A program made the translations under genes and the position numbers. This document shows positions 56,545-64,000 of a DNA stretch of 64,000 nt, in pieces. The notes beneath the pieces are model-generated. The model searched no databases and had not been told where the DNA came from. It worked only from the letters and a program-made list of their open reading frames with translations. Origin of the DNA: Holophagaceae bacterium (GTDB lineage: Bacteria > Acidobacteriota > Holophagae > Holophagales > Holophagaceae); the NCBI GenBank assembly GCA_016720465.1, contig JADKKO010000004.1, positions 992,001-1,056,000 on the forward strand, read 5' to 3'. Positions within the stretch are counted from its first letter, which is position 1; the number at the start of each line of letters is the position of its first letter.

Positions 56545-59500
56545 TCATGGCCCATAGCTGTTGGCTGATGGGGCCACCTCACCTGAGAGCCCGGCCTTCC
56601 GCTGGAGTTCAGCGGCGTGGCCACGGCGGGCGACGAGGTAATAGAGCACGGGAATGGAGGGGACGGACAGCAGCGTGGCGGCGACGGATCCTGCCATCAG
56701 GCTGATGGCCAGCCCTTGGAAGATGGGATCCGCGAGCATCACCAGCGAGCCCACGATCACGGCCGCTGCGGTGAGCAGGATGGGCCGGAAACGCACCACA
56801 CCCGCTTCTTCCACGGCGGCCTCCAGGCTCATGCCTTCCCTCAATTTAAGCTCGATGAAATCCACCAGGATGATGCTGTTGCGCACGATGATGCCGGCGC
56901 CCGCGATGAAGCCGATCATGCTGGTGGCGGTGAAGAAGGCGCCGAACAGGCCATGGGCCGGGATGATGCCGATGAGGGAAAGCGGGATGGGCACCAGGAT
57001 CACGAAGGGGATCGTGAAGCTTTCGAACCAGCCCACCACCAGCACGAAGATCAGCACCAGCACCGCGGCGAAGGCCAGGCCGAGATCCCGGAAGACTTCC
57101 AGCGTGATGTGCCACTCGCCATCCCATTTGATGGCCAGCTTTTCGGTATCCGCAGGATGCTCCAGGCCGTAGCGGGGAATGATTTCGCCGCCGGTGCCCT
57201 TGAGCTGGTCGAGCTTCTTGTTCAGTGCGGAAAGGGCATAGACCGGGCTCTCGATTTCGCCCGCCAGATCGCCGAAAACATAGCTCAAGGGTTTGAGGTT
57301 CTTGTGCATGATGTCCGGTTGCTCGACGCCGCTTTGCACCTTCACCAGTTCAGAGAGCGGCACCGCGCCGCGCATGCCAGGCACCGTGAGCTGGAGCAAC
57401 TGGTCCAGGCGAGAACGCTGTCCGGCGGCCATCTGGAGCACCACGGGCACCTGGGCCGCGCCGCGCTGGACATGGAAGGTGCCGAGCGGCATGCCCTGGC
57501 CCGCCATGAAGAGGCTCTGCACGACGCTGTTGGGCGCCACGCCGTGCAGCGCGGCTTTTTCGCGGTCCAGGACCAGCGTGATCTTGGGGCTGGTCGCATT
57601 GAGGGTGGAATCCACATCCACGATGCCCTTGGTGCTGGAGAAAGCTGCGAGGACTTCCTTGGAAAGACGATTGCGTTCAGCTTCGGAAGGCCCGTAGATT
57701 TCGGCGACCATGGTGTCCATGACCGGCGGCCCCGGTGGGATTTCGACGATCTTCATCCGTGCGCCGGTGGGGACCGTGATCGCTTCCAATTCAGGCCGAA
57801 GGCGCGTGGCGATGGCGTGGCTTTGCGCCTTGCGTTCGCCCTTGCCCACCAGATTCACTTGCAGATCCACCATTTCCGCGCCTTCGCGCAGGAAACTGTG
57901 GCGCACCATCCCCACGAAGGTGAAGGGTGCGGCCACTCCGGAATAGATCTGGACGTCTTTCACTTCGGGTTCCTGCAGCAGGCGGCGGGCTACGGATTGG
58001 CCCACGGCCAGCGCGTTTTCCTTGGGCGTGCCCGCGGGCAGATCGAGCTGCACCTGGAATTCTGACTTGTTGTCGAAGGGCAGCATCTTCACTTTCACCA
58101 CGCCAAAACCCACCAGGGACATGGCGCCGAACAGCAGCACCAGCACCCCGCCAAAAAAGGCGAGCCGCACGGGCATGTTGAAGAGCAGGGCCCGCATGAC
58201 TTTCCGGTAGAGCCTCGAAACCGCTGTTTCCGGTGCGGTTTCCAGGTTGTCCTCGGGGGAATCCATCAAAGGCTCCGGCGAGGCGGTATCCACGTCCGCG
58301 GGATGCAGGCCGCTGTCATCCACTTCGGGCAGGTGGGCTTCTTTCTTGAAAATATTGAGCGCGGCCCAGGGGCTGATGATGAAGGCGATGACCAGGCTGA
58401 AGAGCATGGCCAGGCTCGCGCCCACCGGAATCGGCCGCATGTAGGGGCCCATGAGCCCGCGCACGAAGGCCATGGGCAGGATCGCGGCCACGACCGCGAA
58501 GGTCGCCAGGATCGTGGGATTGCCCACTTCGTCCACGGCCTCCACCACCACGCGCGCGAAGCTTTTGCGCGGCCCCGGCAGATGCATGTGCCGGTGGATG
58601 TTCTCCACCACCACGATGGCGTCGTCCACCAGGATGCCGATGGAGAAGATGAGCGCGAAGAGCGTCACGCGGTTCAGGGTGTAGCCCATGAGGTAGGTGA
58701 GCAGCAGCGTCAGGGCGAGCGTCACCGGCACCGCCACACCCACCACCACCGCGCTGCGCCAGCCCATGGCCAGCATGATCAGGACGATGACGGACAGCGT
58801 CGCGATGAGCAGGTGCTCGATCAGTTCATTGGACTTGTCGCCGGCGGTCTCGCCGTAGTTGCGCGTGACATCCAGCTTGAGATCCCGCGGGATGAGGCCG
58901 CCTTTCAGGGCTTCAACCTTCGCGAGCACATGGTCCGCCAGTTCTGTGGCATTGGTTCCCGCGCGCTTGGAGAGCACGATGGAAACGGCCTGCTCGAAGC
59001 CCGGCTGGGCCTTTCCGCCGTAGAGCACCACCGGCGGTTCCGGTTCCGGCGCGTCCAGCACCTTGGCCACATCGCCCAGGTAGATGGGCCGCTGATTGCG
59101 CACAGCCACCACCAGGCGGTTGAGTTCCGAAGCCTCCAGCACGAAGCCGCTGGCCTCCACCTCGGTGCGCTTGCCGCCATCCACCAAGGCTCCTGCGGGA
59201 AGCTGCGCTTCGGCGCTTTGCAGCGCGGGCATCAGTTCCGCCAAAGAGACGTTGAGGCTGCGGAGCTTGGTGGCATCGGGTTCGATGCGCACGGTCCGGC
59301 GCGCGCCGCCCACCACTTTCACTTGGGCCGTGCTGGGAACTTCCGACAGTTCCCGGGCGACTTCCTCACCCAGTTTCCGCAAACCGCCAGGGGTCTGGTT
59401 CTCGCCGTGCAGCGTGAGCGTCAGGAAGGGAACGTCATCGATGGTGAGCAGGCGCACCATGGGTTTCATGGCGCCCGTCGGCATGAGTTCGGGATGCGCC

Positions 59501-59865
59501 GCCAGTTCCTGGTGGATCTTCACGAGGCTGGGTTCCTGGGGCTCGTTCACCTTGAAGCGCACGGTGATCAGGGCCACGCCGGGGCGGCTGACGCTGTACA
59601 GGTATTCAACGCCAGGAATGCCCCAGAGGCGGCGCTCCAGGGGCGTGGTGAGCTGGCTTTCCACTTCCTTGGGGCTGGCGCCGGGGTAGGGGACGATGAG
59701 GTCCACCATCGGCACGATGATCTGGGGTTCTTCCTCGCGGGGCGTGAGCACCACCGCCAGGACGCCCAGCATCAGCGAGGCCAGGACGATGAGGGGCGTC
59801 AGCTTGCTGCGGAGGAAGGTCTTGGCGAGGCGTCCTGCCAGGCCCAATTTCTGTTCATTCATCAT
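56545..59865 (-). CDS. RND family efflux permease (NolG/HAE-like)
   Basis: A 1106-residue inner-membrane pump with the duplicated RND layout: a helix near 25-45, two large periplasmic loops and two six-helix bundles. The proton-relay pair is D414 and D415 in GILVDDAIVVVEN, as in HAE-1 pumps, not the metal-type CzcA motif. The relay Lys of AcrB (K940 in SAKNAILIVEF) is Arg here (R995 in IVRNSIILVDF). The stop of the adaptor gene overlaps its start by four bases. With the adaptor and TolC protein it makes a complete tripartite pump. The substrate is unknown; the operon company suggests a sulfur-containing or redox-stress compound. Confidence 0.9.
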   Translation of the reverse strand: MMNEQKLGLAGRLAKTFLRSKLTPLIVLASLMLGVLAVVLTPREEEPQIIVPMVDLIVPYPGASPKEVESQLTTPLERRLWGIPGVEYLYSVSRPGVALITVRFKVNEPQEPSLVKIHQELAAHPELMPTGAMKPMVRLLTIDDVPFLTLTLHGENQTPGGLRKLGEEVARELSEVPSTAQVKVVGGARRTVRIEPDATKLRSLNVSLAELMPALQSAEAQLPAGALVDGGKRTEVEASGFVLEASELNRLVVAVRNQRPIYLGDVAKVLDAPEPEPPVVLYGGKAQPGFEQAVSIVLSKRAGTNATELADHVLAKVEALKGGLIPRDLKLDVTRNYGETAGDKSNELIEHLLIATLSVIVLIMLAMGWRSAVVVGVAVPVTLALTLLLTYLMGYTLNRVTLFALIFSIGILVDDAIVVVENIHRHMHLPGPRKSFARVVVEAVDEVGNPTILATFAVVAAILPMAFVRGLMGPYMRPIPVGASLAMLFSLVIAFIISPWAALNIFKKEAHLPEVDDSGLHPADVDTASPEPLMDSPEDNLETAPETAVSRLYRKVMRALLFNMPVRLAFFGGVLVLLFGAMSLVGFGVVKVKMLPFDNKSEFQVQLDLPAGTPKENALAVGQSVARRLLQEPEVKDVQIYSGVAAPFTFVGMVRHSFLREGAEMVDLQVNLVGKGERKAQSHAIATRLRPELEAITVPTGARMKIVEIPPGPPVMDTMVAEIYGPSEAERNRLSKEVLAAFSSTKGIVDVDSTLNATSPKITLVLDREKAALHGVAPNSVVQSLFMAGQGMPLGTFHVQRGAAQVPVVLQMAAGQRSRLDQLLQLTVPGMRGAVPLSELVKVQSGVEQPDIMHKNLKPLSYVFGDLAGEIESPVYALSALNKKLDQLKGTGGEIIPRYGLEHPADTEKLAIKWDGEWHITLEVFRDLGLAFAAVLVLIFVLVVGWFESFTIPFVILVPIPLSLIGIIPAHGLFGAFFTATSMIGFIAGAGIIVRNSIILVDFIELKLREGMSLEAAVEEAGVVRFRPILLTAAAVIVGSLVMLADPIFQGLAISLMAGSVAATLLSVPSIPVLYYLVARRGHAAELQRKAGLSGEVAPSANSYGP

Positions 59866-60875
59866 TTCACTACCTCAACCGGTTGGCCGTCCTTGAGCTC
59901 GCCTGGCTGGTCCACCACGGCTTCGCCTTTGGCGAGGCCCGCCTTCACGGGGAAACGGTCGCCTTCGGCTTCGCCCAGGGAGATCCAGCGCAATTGCGCC
60001 TTGCCATCCTTGATGATGAAGACACCGTTCAGCTCGCCGCGTTGGATCAGGGCGGTGCGTGGAACGGACATCCCAGTGTCGGCTTTAACTGCCACGGGAA
60101 GCCGCAGGCGGGCGAAGCTGCCCGTGCGGAGATCCCCTCCGCCTTGGATGACGCGCGCCCGGAGCGAGCTCCGGTGGGAGATGGGATCACCGCCGGGAGC
60201 CAGGGCCGTGATCTGCGCGGTGCCAGTGCGGCCGTCGCTTTCAAAGGGCAGGGTCTGGCCCGATTTCAGGTTTTTCGATTCGGATTCGGAGACAGTGGCC
60301 TGGAGTTCCAGGGCGCCCTGGCCTTCGAGATCCACCAGCGGCATGCCTGGGCCCACAAAGTCGCCATCGGAAACGCGCTTGGCCTGCACCACACCGGCGA
60401 AAGGCGCCCGCACTTGGGTGTAGGCGATGTTGGCCTTGACGCCCGCCAGGCCCGCCTGCGCCTGCGCCAATTGCGTCTGCGCCATTTCCAGTTCGCTGGG
60501 CGTGGACGCGCCTTGCTTCTGGAGATTCTCCACGCGCCGGTGGTAGGCCGTTGCAGCGGCGAGCCCGGCTTCCGCAGCCTTCAGCCCGCTCTGGAGATCG
60601 TCATCCGCAAGGCTCACCAGCAGCGCGCCCGCCGCCACGCGGCTGCCTTCTGCGACATGGACCTTCTTCACCGAGGCTGCCATGCGCGTGGAAAGCGTGG
60701 CGCGCTGCGTGGCGCTGAGGGTGGCGGCCACCCAGGATTCGGTGGCGCCATCGCCGCCTGCGATGAGATGCACCTTCGCGGTGGGCAGCGTGATGGTCTT
60801 GGCGGCTTCCTGCTTGTGGCAGCCGAGGGCTGCGAGCAGGAGGGCCAGGGCGGAAAGGGTGATGAGCGGGCGCAT
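59862..60875 (-). CDS. RND efflux periplasmic adaptor (HlyD-like)
   Basis: A 337-residue adaptor. An N-terminal lipoprotein signal (LITLSALALLLAALGC, Cys19) anchors it to the membrane. A lipoyl-like half (VKKVHVAEGSRVAAGALLVSL), a helical hairpin (LAAATAYHRRVENLQKQ, ending near LAQAQAGLAGVK), the second lipoyl half (RAPFAGVVQAKRV) and a beta-barrel domain follow. The start overlaps the TolC stop as TAATG and its stop overlaps the pump start, the normal order of a coupled tripartite unit. No metal-binding His/Cys-rich tail is seen, against a heavy-metal pump. Confidence 0.9.
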   Translation of the reverse strand: MRPLITLSALALLLAALGCHKQEAAKTITLPTAKVHLIAGGDGATESWVAATLSATQRATLSTRMAASVKKVHVAEGSRVAAGALLVSLADDDLQSGLKAAEAGLAAATAYHRRVENLQKQGASTPSELEMAQTQLAQAQAGLAGVKANIAYTQVRAPFAGVVQAKRVSDGDFVGPGMPLVDLEGQGALELQATVSESESKNLKSGQTLPFESDGRTGTAQITALAPGGDPISHRSSLRARVIQGGGDLRTGSFARLRLPVAVKADTGMSVPRTALIQRGELNGVFIIKDGKAQLRWISLGEAEGDRFPVKAGLAKGEAVVDQPGELKDGQPVEVVK

Positions 60876-62224
60876 TATTGGACTCCTTCGATGGGCTGCC
60901 CCTGGGCGAGGCTCAGTTGGGCGCGGCTTACGCGCAGTTCGTATTGGCTGTTGAGAAGCAGGGTGCGGGCGCCGGAAAGGCCGGCCTCGGCATCCAGCAC
61001 TTCGGTGAGGGGCAGCAGGCCTTCGCGATGCCGTGCTTGGCGCAGGGTGCGCACGGATTCCGAGGCTTCCAGCGCTTCCTGCGCCATTTTGATGCGGGCC
61101 GATGCGCTCTCGATGGCTAGCTGCGCTTCGGAGGCTTCCCGTCCGGCCACTTGTTCCTGCCAGCGCAGGTTGTAGGAGGCCGCCCGCTCCATGGCCTTGG
61201 CGGAGGACACGCGGCGGCGGTCCGGCGCGGAGAAGACATTCCACTTGAAGCCCAGGCTGACTTCGCTCCAATTCCCCCCGCTGCTCCAGGTGTTGCGCAT
61301 GGTGCCGAGCCCCAGGTTCAGGCCCACTTCCGGGAGAAGGCTCCCCTTCGCGGCCTTGGCGCCCTCCTGGGCGGCTTGCCATTGGAATTTGGCGGCCTGC
61401 AGGTCGCCCCGGGTTCCCGGAGCGCCTCCGGCCAACGGGGTGGATTCCCCGGTCAAGGAGGTCGCCAAAGTGACGGGCGCGGCCCCCATGCCGGTCAGCA
61501 ACGCCAGGGCCGAACGCGCGGAGGCCACGCGCTGGCGCGCCTCCGCCACTCCAGCTTCGGCTTGAGCCCGATAGGCGCGGATGCGCATGCCCTCCGCCTT
61601 CAACATCAGGCCCTGGTCCACGCGGGCCTGCACGAAGCGCTCGACTTCCCGCGCTTGCCTGAGGCTGTCTTCGGCGTAGACCTTTCCTTGCTCCGCCACC
61701 TGGGCGCCGAAGTAGGCCTGCACCACCGCCAGCGCGACCTGTTGGCGCCGGTGGGACTGGTTGGCCACTTCGGCATCGGCCATGGCGCTCCCGGCCTTGC
61801 GGGCCGCGGTGAGCCGTCCGCCGGTATAGAGCGGTTGGCTCATCGTCAGGCCGCCGCCGATGCCTGTGATGGCGTCGGGCTTGTTCAGGGCCGCCGGGTT
61901 GAAATCCATTTGCGCGATGCGGGCCTGGTTGAGCTTCATGCCGAAGGCCATCATGGGCTGGTCCGTGCGCAGGAGACCCGCCGACAGGCTGACGGTCGGC
62001 AGGTTCAGATCCCGCATGGCGTCGGCTTCGGACCGCGCGCGGTCCACCATGGCCTCGCCCGCCTGGAGGCCCGGCTGTCCGGTCCAGGCGCGGCGGATGG
62101 CGGCCTCGAGGGTCAGCGGCCCCGGGGACTCCTTTTGTCCTTCGGCGCCTTGCGCCGGCAGGGGCATGGCCATGGCGGACAGGGCCGGAACGAGCAGAAG
62201 CGAAAAAATCAATTGTTTGTTCAT
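60875..62224 (-). CDS. TolC family outer-membrane efflux protein
   Basis: A 449-residue outer-membrane factor with a signal peptide (about 1-26) and two TolC repeats. The first has LTLEAAIRRAWTGQPGL and a beta-barrel segment LPTVSLSAGLLRTDQPMM, the second LLPEVGLNLGLGTMRN. Long helical stretches (SALALLTGMGAAPV, LAIESASARIKMAQEALEAS) make the tunnel. It lies 24 bases after the ArsR gene and overlaps the adaptor gene by one base, so it is the first structural gene of the operon. It supplies the outer-membrane channel of the pump. Confidence 0.9.
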   Translation of the reverse strand: MNKQLIFSLLLVPALSAMAMPLPAQGAEGQKESPGPLTLEAAIRRAWTGQPGLQAGEAMVDRARSEADAMRDLNLPTVSLSAGLLRTDQPMMAFGMKLNQARIAQMDFNPAALNKPDAITGIGGGLTMSQPLYTGGRLTAARKAGSAMADAEVANQSHRRQQVALAVVQAYFGAQVAEQGKVYAEDSLRQAREVERFVQARVDQGLMLKAEGMRIRAYRAQAEAGVAEARQRVASARSALALLTGMGAAPVTLATSLTGESTPLAGGAPGTRGDLQAAKFQWQAAQEGAKAAKGSLLPEVGLNLGLGTMRNTWSSGGNWSEVSLGFKWNVFSAPDRRRVSSAKAMERAASYNLRWQEQVAGREASEAQLAIESASARIKMAQEALEASESVRTLRQARHREGLLPLTEVLDAEAGLSGARTLLLNSQYELRVSRAQLSLAQGQPIEGVQ

Positions 62225-62248
62225 GAAGGAATACTCCTGTGAAAAAAA

Positions 62249-62614
62249 TCAGGCTAGGGACTTGAAGCTCTCCTGGATGCGGTGGCTCACGTGGCCGCAG
62301 ACCAGGTTGCAGACTTCGGCGACCATGGGCTCCACGACCTCGAAACGGGCCTGGGTGCCTTCGGGATGGCGGCGCACCAGGCCTTCCCTGACGAGCAGGG
62401 ACAGGTGCTTGGAGGCGTTGGAAACCTGGAGGCCGGCCCGCTCCGCCAATTCGTGCTGGACCAGCGGCCCCCGGGCCGCGAGCAGCACCTGGAGCAGCCG
62501 GAGGCGGGAGGGGTCCCCCAAAGCCTTGAACAATCCGCCCGCTTCCTCGAGCAGATTGACCTTGGCGCCCTCAAGGCTCGCGGTGGCGCAGATGGGGTGG
62601 GTGGCAGGAGTCAT
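62249..62614 (-). CDS. ArsR-family regulator with C-x3-C-x-H motif, first gene of the efflux operon
   Basis: A 121-residue winged-helix repressor. The recognition segment is LQVSNASKHLSLLVREGLV. The C-terminal helix has C102, C106 and H108 in AEVCNLVCGHVSHRI; the other Cys is C9. The missing ELCVCD alpha-3 metal site separates it from ArsR/CadC. Thiol-persulfide sensing as in BigR/SqrR is a possible reading, though their Cys spacing differs. GAAAGG lies seven bases before the ATG, and TolC follows after 24 bases. It probably represses this operon through the AT-rich stretch at 62.63-62.66 kb. Confidence 0.87.
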   Translation of the reverse strand: MTPATHPICATASLEGAKVNLLEEAGGLFKALGDPSRLRLLQVLLAARGPLVQHELAERAGLQVSNASKHLSLLVREGLVRRHPEGTQARFEVVEPMVAEVCNLVCGHVSHRIQESFKSLA

Positions 62615-62632
62615 GGATCACCTTTCAAGGTA

Positions 62633-62660
62633 ATCATATAATCAAAAAGGAAAGTATCAA
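62633..62660 (-). promoter_or_regulatory. promoter of the ArsR-RND operon
   Basis: On the minus strand TTGATA (62660-62655) and TATGAT (62638-62633) are separated by 16 bases. Directly overlapping the -10 element is the direct repeat AATCA-TAT-AATCA, a possible binding site for the ArsR protein. The leader to the start at 62614 is only about ten to fifteen bases. Confidence 0.5.
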
Positions 62661-62702
62661 GCGAAATTTTTCACGCCCGCCGATCCGGCCAGGCAAGCCT
62701 GT

Positions 62703-63032
62703 CTAGCGGAGGGCGCGGTAGTTTTTCTTGACCCGGTCGCTCACATGCCCGCAGACCAGGTCGCAGATATTGGAGACCAGCGGCAGGATCGGGCTGAAGA
62801 AGACCGTGTTCCCTTCCGGCTCCCGGTCCACCAGCCCCACCCGGACCAGGCAGGCCAGGTGTTTGCTCGCGTTGGCCTGGGAGAGTCCAGTCGCCTCGGC
62901 GACCGCCCCCTGGCTTTGGGGCCCTTTCGCATCCAGAAGGGCGCGCAGGATGCGCAGCCGGGACTGGTCGCCCAGGGCTCCGAAAAGGCTGGTGACTTGC
63001 TCGATCATGGCATCGCTGAGCCCGTGCTTCAT
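62703..63032 (-). CDS. second ArsR-family regulator with the same C-x3-C-x-H motif
   Basis: A 109-residue winged-helix regulator, related to the operon regulator but distinct. Recognition segment LSQANASKHLACLVRVGLV; C-terminal helix with C90, C94 and H96 in SNICDLVCGHVSDRV, plus C61. GAGGGA lies before the ATG and a TTGACT-17-TACTCT promoter at 63050-63078. Its stop is 88 bases upstream of the first ArsR gene; it may be co-transcribed with the operon or control the cytochrome gene on the other side. Having the same Cys/His motif, the two regulators probably sense the same type of signal. Confidence 0.85.
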   Translation of the reverse strand: MKHGLSDAMIEQVTSLFGALGDQSRLRILRALLDAKGPQSQGAVAEATGLSQANASKHLACLVRVGLVDREPEGNTVFFSPILPLVSNICDLVCGHVSDRVKKNYRALR

Positions 63033-63049
63033 GCTTCCCTCACAACCAA

Positions 63050-63078
63050 AGAGTAATATTCCGGATCGGTTGAGTCAA
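63050..63078 (-). promoter_or_regulatory. promoter of the second ArsR gene
   Basis: TTGACT (63078-63073) and TACTCT (63055-63050) on the minus strand, spaced by 17 bases, with the start codon at 63032. The -10 element is only a moderate match. Confidence 0.4.
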
Positions 63079-63416
63079 TGCCTTTGGGGACGAAAGGCTT
63101 ACTTCTGGACGGCTGCGCAAAGGCGATCTGGTGACCTAGGACACAACGGAGCGGCCGTGGATCGGCTGGTGGAGGCCCTTGGCCGATTCTGGTCTCTTGT
63201 GTGGACCACCCGCGGAACAGACCGCAGATGCTGGAAGCGAGGGGCGCGCGGGGCCCCCGGAATGTCGAGCCTCGGGAGATTAAATATTCATTAAACGTTA
63301 TATAGATATATGACTAATATCACTGAATAAAAAACCAATAAGGAGGAACTTGGTCGTGCGGTGGTTTTCATTTTCGATCCACCCACCCTCCACCGCGTTC
63401 CATGAAAGGAAAATCC
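63079..63416. promoter_or_regulatory. divergent control region between ArsR-2 and cytochrome c genes
   Basis: The left two-thirds is ordinary GC-rich spacer. At 63281-63335 it turns AT-rich (TTAAATATTCATTAAACG, then TTATATAGATATATGAC), with an interrupted ATATA/TATAT inverted repeat that would suit an ArsR-type dimer and a plus-strand promoter. AAGGAGGA at 63341-63348 is a strong ribosome-binding sequence not used by the cytochrome gene, which starts at 63417 with its own AAAGGA. A short leader frame may begin at the TTG or GTG just after it. Confidence 0.4.
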
Positions 63417-63749
63417 ATGAGAATCCCCGTCCGCTACCTGTTCCCAGTCCTCGCGCTGGCCGCGGCCCTCCCCTTGATGGCCCAGGCCAAGGGCAGCGAC
63501 ACGAAAGGCAAGTACTACTTCAAGAAGAGCTGCAAGGCCTGCCATGTGAAGGGCGGATCGGCGATGGAACTGACCCCGCTGGCCAAGACCCAGGCCCAGT
63601 GGAAGAAGTTCTTCGAAGCCGGCAAGCACGGCAAGCCGGGCGTTCCCCTCACGCCCAAATTCGGCACGCCGGAACAGCTCCTGGACATCAAGACCTTCCT
63701 GGTGAACCACGCCTCGGATTCCCCCCAGCCTGAAACCTGCGGTGGCTGA
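63417..63749 (+). CDS. small periplasmic cytochrome c
   Basis: A 110-residue exported protein. Signal peptide about 1-24 (YLFPVLALAAALPLMAQA). One c-type heme motif CKACH (C39, C42, H43) follows directly after KGKYYFKKS; the sixth-ligand Met is not obvious, with M50-type candidates in GGSAMELTP. The tail ends in QPETCGG with an extra Cys. It is a class I-like monoheme cytochrome that could take electrons to a membrane complex. It precedes a porin-like gene on the same strand and is divergent from the ArsR gene. It may belong to the same sulfur or metal response, by proximity only. Confidence 0.82.
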   Translation: MRIPVRYLFPVLALAAALPLMAQAKGSDTKGKYYFKKSCKACHVKGGSAMELTPLAKTQAQWKKFFEAGKHGKPGVPLTPKFGTPEQLLDIKTFLVNHASDSPQPETCGG

Positions 63750-63859
63750 ACGAGTCGTTCAATCCCTAGCCTGAACCCTGCCAGGGCAAGCCGCCGCGCA
63801 TGTGGCCACGGGCGCGGCCCTGCCTTTTCAGCCCTTCCACTCTTTTCAAAGGAGCACCC

Positions 63860-64000
63860 ATGCGAATCACGCGTATCACCGCTCTGTTGCTGGCTGGCCT
63901 CGGCCCGCTGGCCCTGGGGGCCCAGACCTCCGATCAGGACGACATCAAAAAACAGATCCAGGAGCTCAAAAAGCAGGTGGAGCTTCTGGAGGAAAAGGCC
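63860..64000 (+). CDS. porin-like outer-membrane protein, N-terminal part
   Basis: The first 47 codons are in view and the gene runs off the end. AAAGGAG lies seven bases before the ATG. A signal peptide (ITRITALLLAGLGPLALGAQ) is followed by a coiled coil (DDIKKQIQELKKQVELLEEK), the typical opening of periplasmic-stalk porins of the OprO/P or DUF3138 kind. It lies 110 bases downstream of the cytochrome c gene, same strand. The full family assignment is not possible from this piece. Confidence 0.6.
   Translation, partial: MRITRITALLLAGLGPLALGAQTSDQDDIKKQIQELKKQVELLEEKA

Noticed and set aside
58303..60423. Plus-strand open frame of 706 codons opposite the RND pump and adaptor
   Set aside because: His/Arg/Gln-rich antisense string with no motif; the minus strand has a well-defined pump operon.

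Overview
The window is GC-rich, tightly packed bacterial DNA with many four-base gene overlaps, apart from a short AT-rich island near 20.8-22.5 kb. The gene content is that of a metabolically versatile Gram-negative soil or sediment bacterium: TolC/RND export, porin-like and exported heme proteins, acyl-CoA oxidation, GGDEF and NtrC-type regulators, and a TolB/TPR-coupled Ser/Thr kinase. Acidobacteriota of the Holophaga/Geothrix type is my best guess. It rests on gene style only, because there is no rRNA or other marker here. I saw no tRNA, rRNA, CRISPR array or intact insertion sequence.

Layout. 0.2-3.7 kb: a Dlt-like acyl-transfer cassette in two convergent halves, MBOAT plus SGNH protein against a DltC-like carrier protein plus a KAS III homologue whose catalytic Cys is Ser. 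3.8-6.5 kb: zinc alcohol dehydrogenase, AlkD-like repair protein, cyclic-nucleotide-domain membrane protein. 6.6-11.7 kb: signalling block with a frameshifted histidine kinase, a frameshifted NtrC-type regulator, a possible sigma-54 promoter, a receiver/DUF4388/roadblock protein and a hemerythrin-GGDEF protein. 11.8-20.7 kb: SRPBCC-like protein, CPBP protease, a repeat mosaic, peroxiredoxin, esterase, a damaged arsC, and a TetR-controlled ABC exporter. 20.9-22.1 kb: AT-rich STAS-like/GHKL ATPase pair. 22.7-37.8 kb: mostly housekeeping and exported proteins (S9 and M28 peptidases, two SPFH proteins, PheA, kinase, formyltransferase, TPR proteins, cold-shock protein). 38.3-51.6 kb: acyl-CoA metabolism (two dehydrogenases, a carboxyltransferase), aminotransferase, SDR, a propeller-GGDEF sensor and two sister MFS transporters. 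51.7-52.4 kb: MazEF-type toxin-antitoxin. 52.5-64 kb: an Ig/SPOR lipoprotein, then a long leftward operon (ArsR, TolC, adaptor, RND pump, DUF2892, heme protein, DUF6132-like, thioredoxin, rhodanese, DUF302, probably DUF2202), a second ArsR, a cytochrome c and the start of a porin-like gene.

The strongest candidates for something new are the 53.9-62.6 kb operon, which joins a tripartite efflux pump to sulfane-sulfur and redox proteins under a cysteine-bearing ArsR; the MBOAT/SGNH/ACP/KAS III-Ser cassette; and a multi-hairpin repeat element with two full copies and one collapsed copy.

Data quality matters here. Homopolymer and low-complexity stretches at 15.59-15.68, 38.03-38.04 and 49.15-49.70 kb look like read or assembly artefacts. 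One-base frameshifts at about 7.57 and 8.00 kb, and possibly 6.72 kb, may be errors of the same kind.
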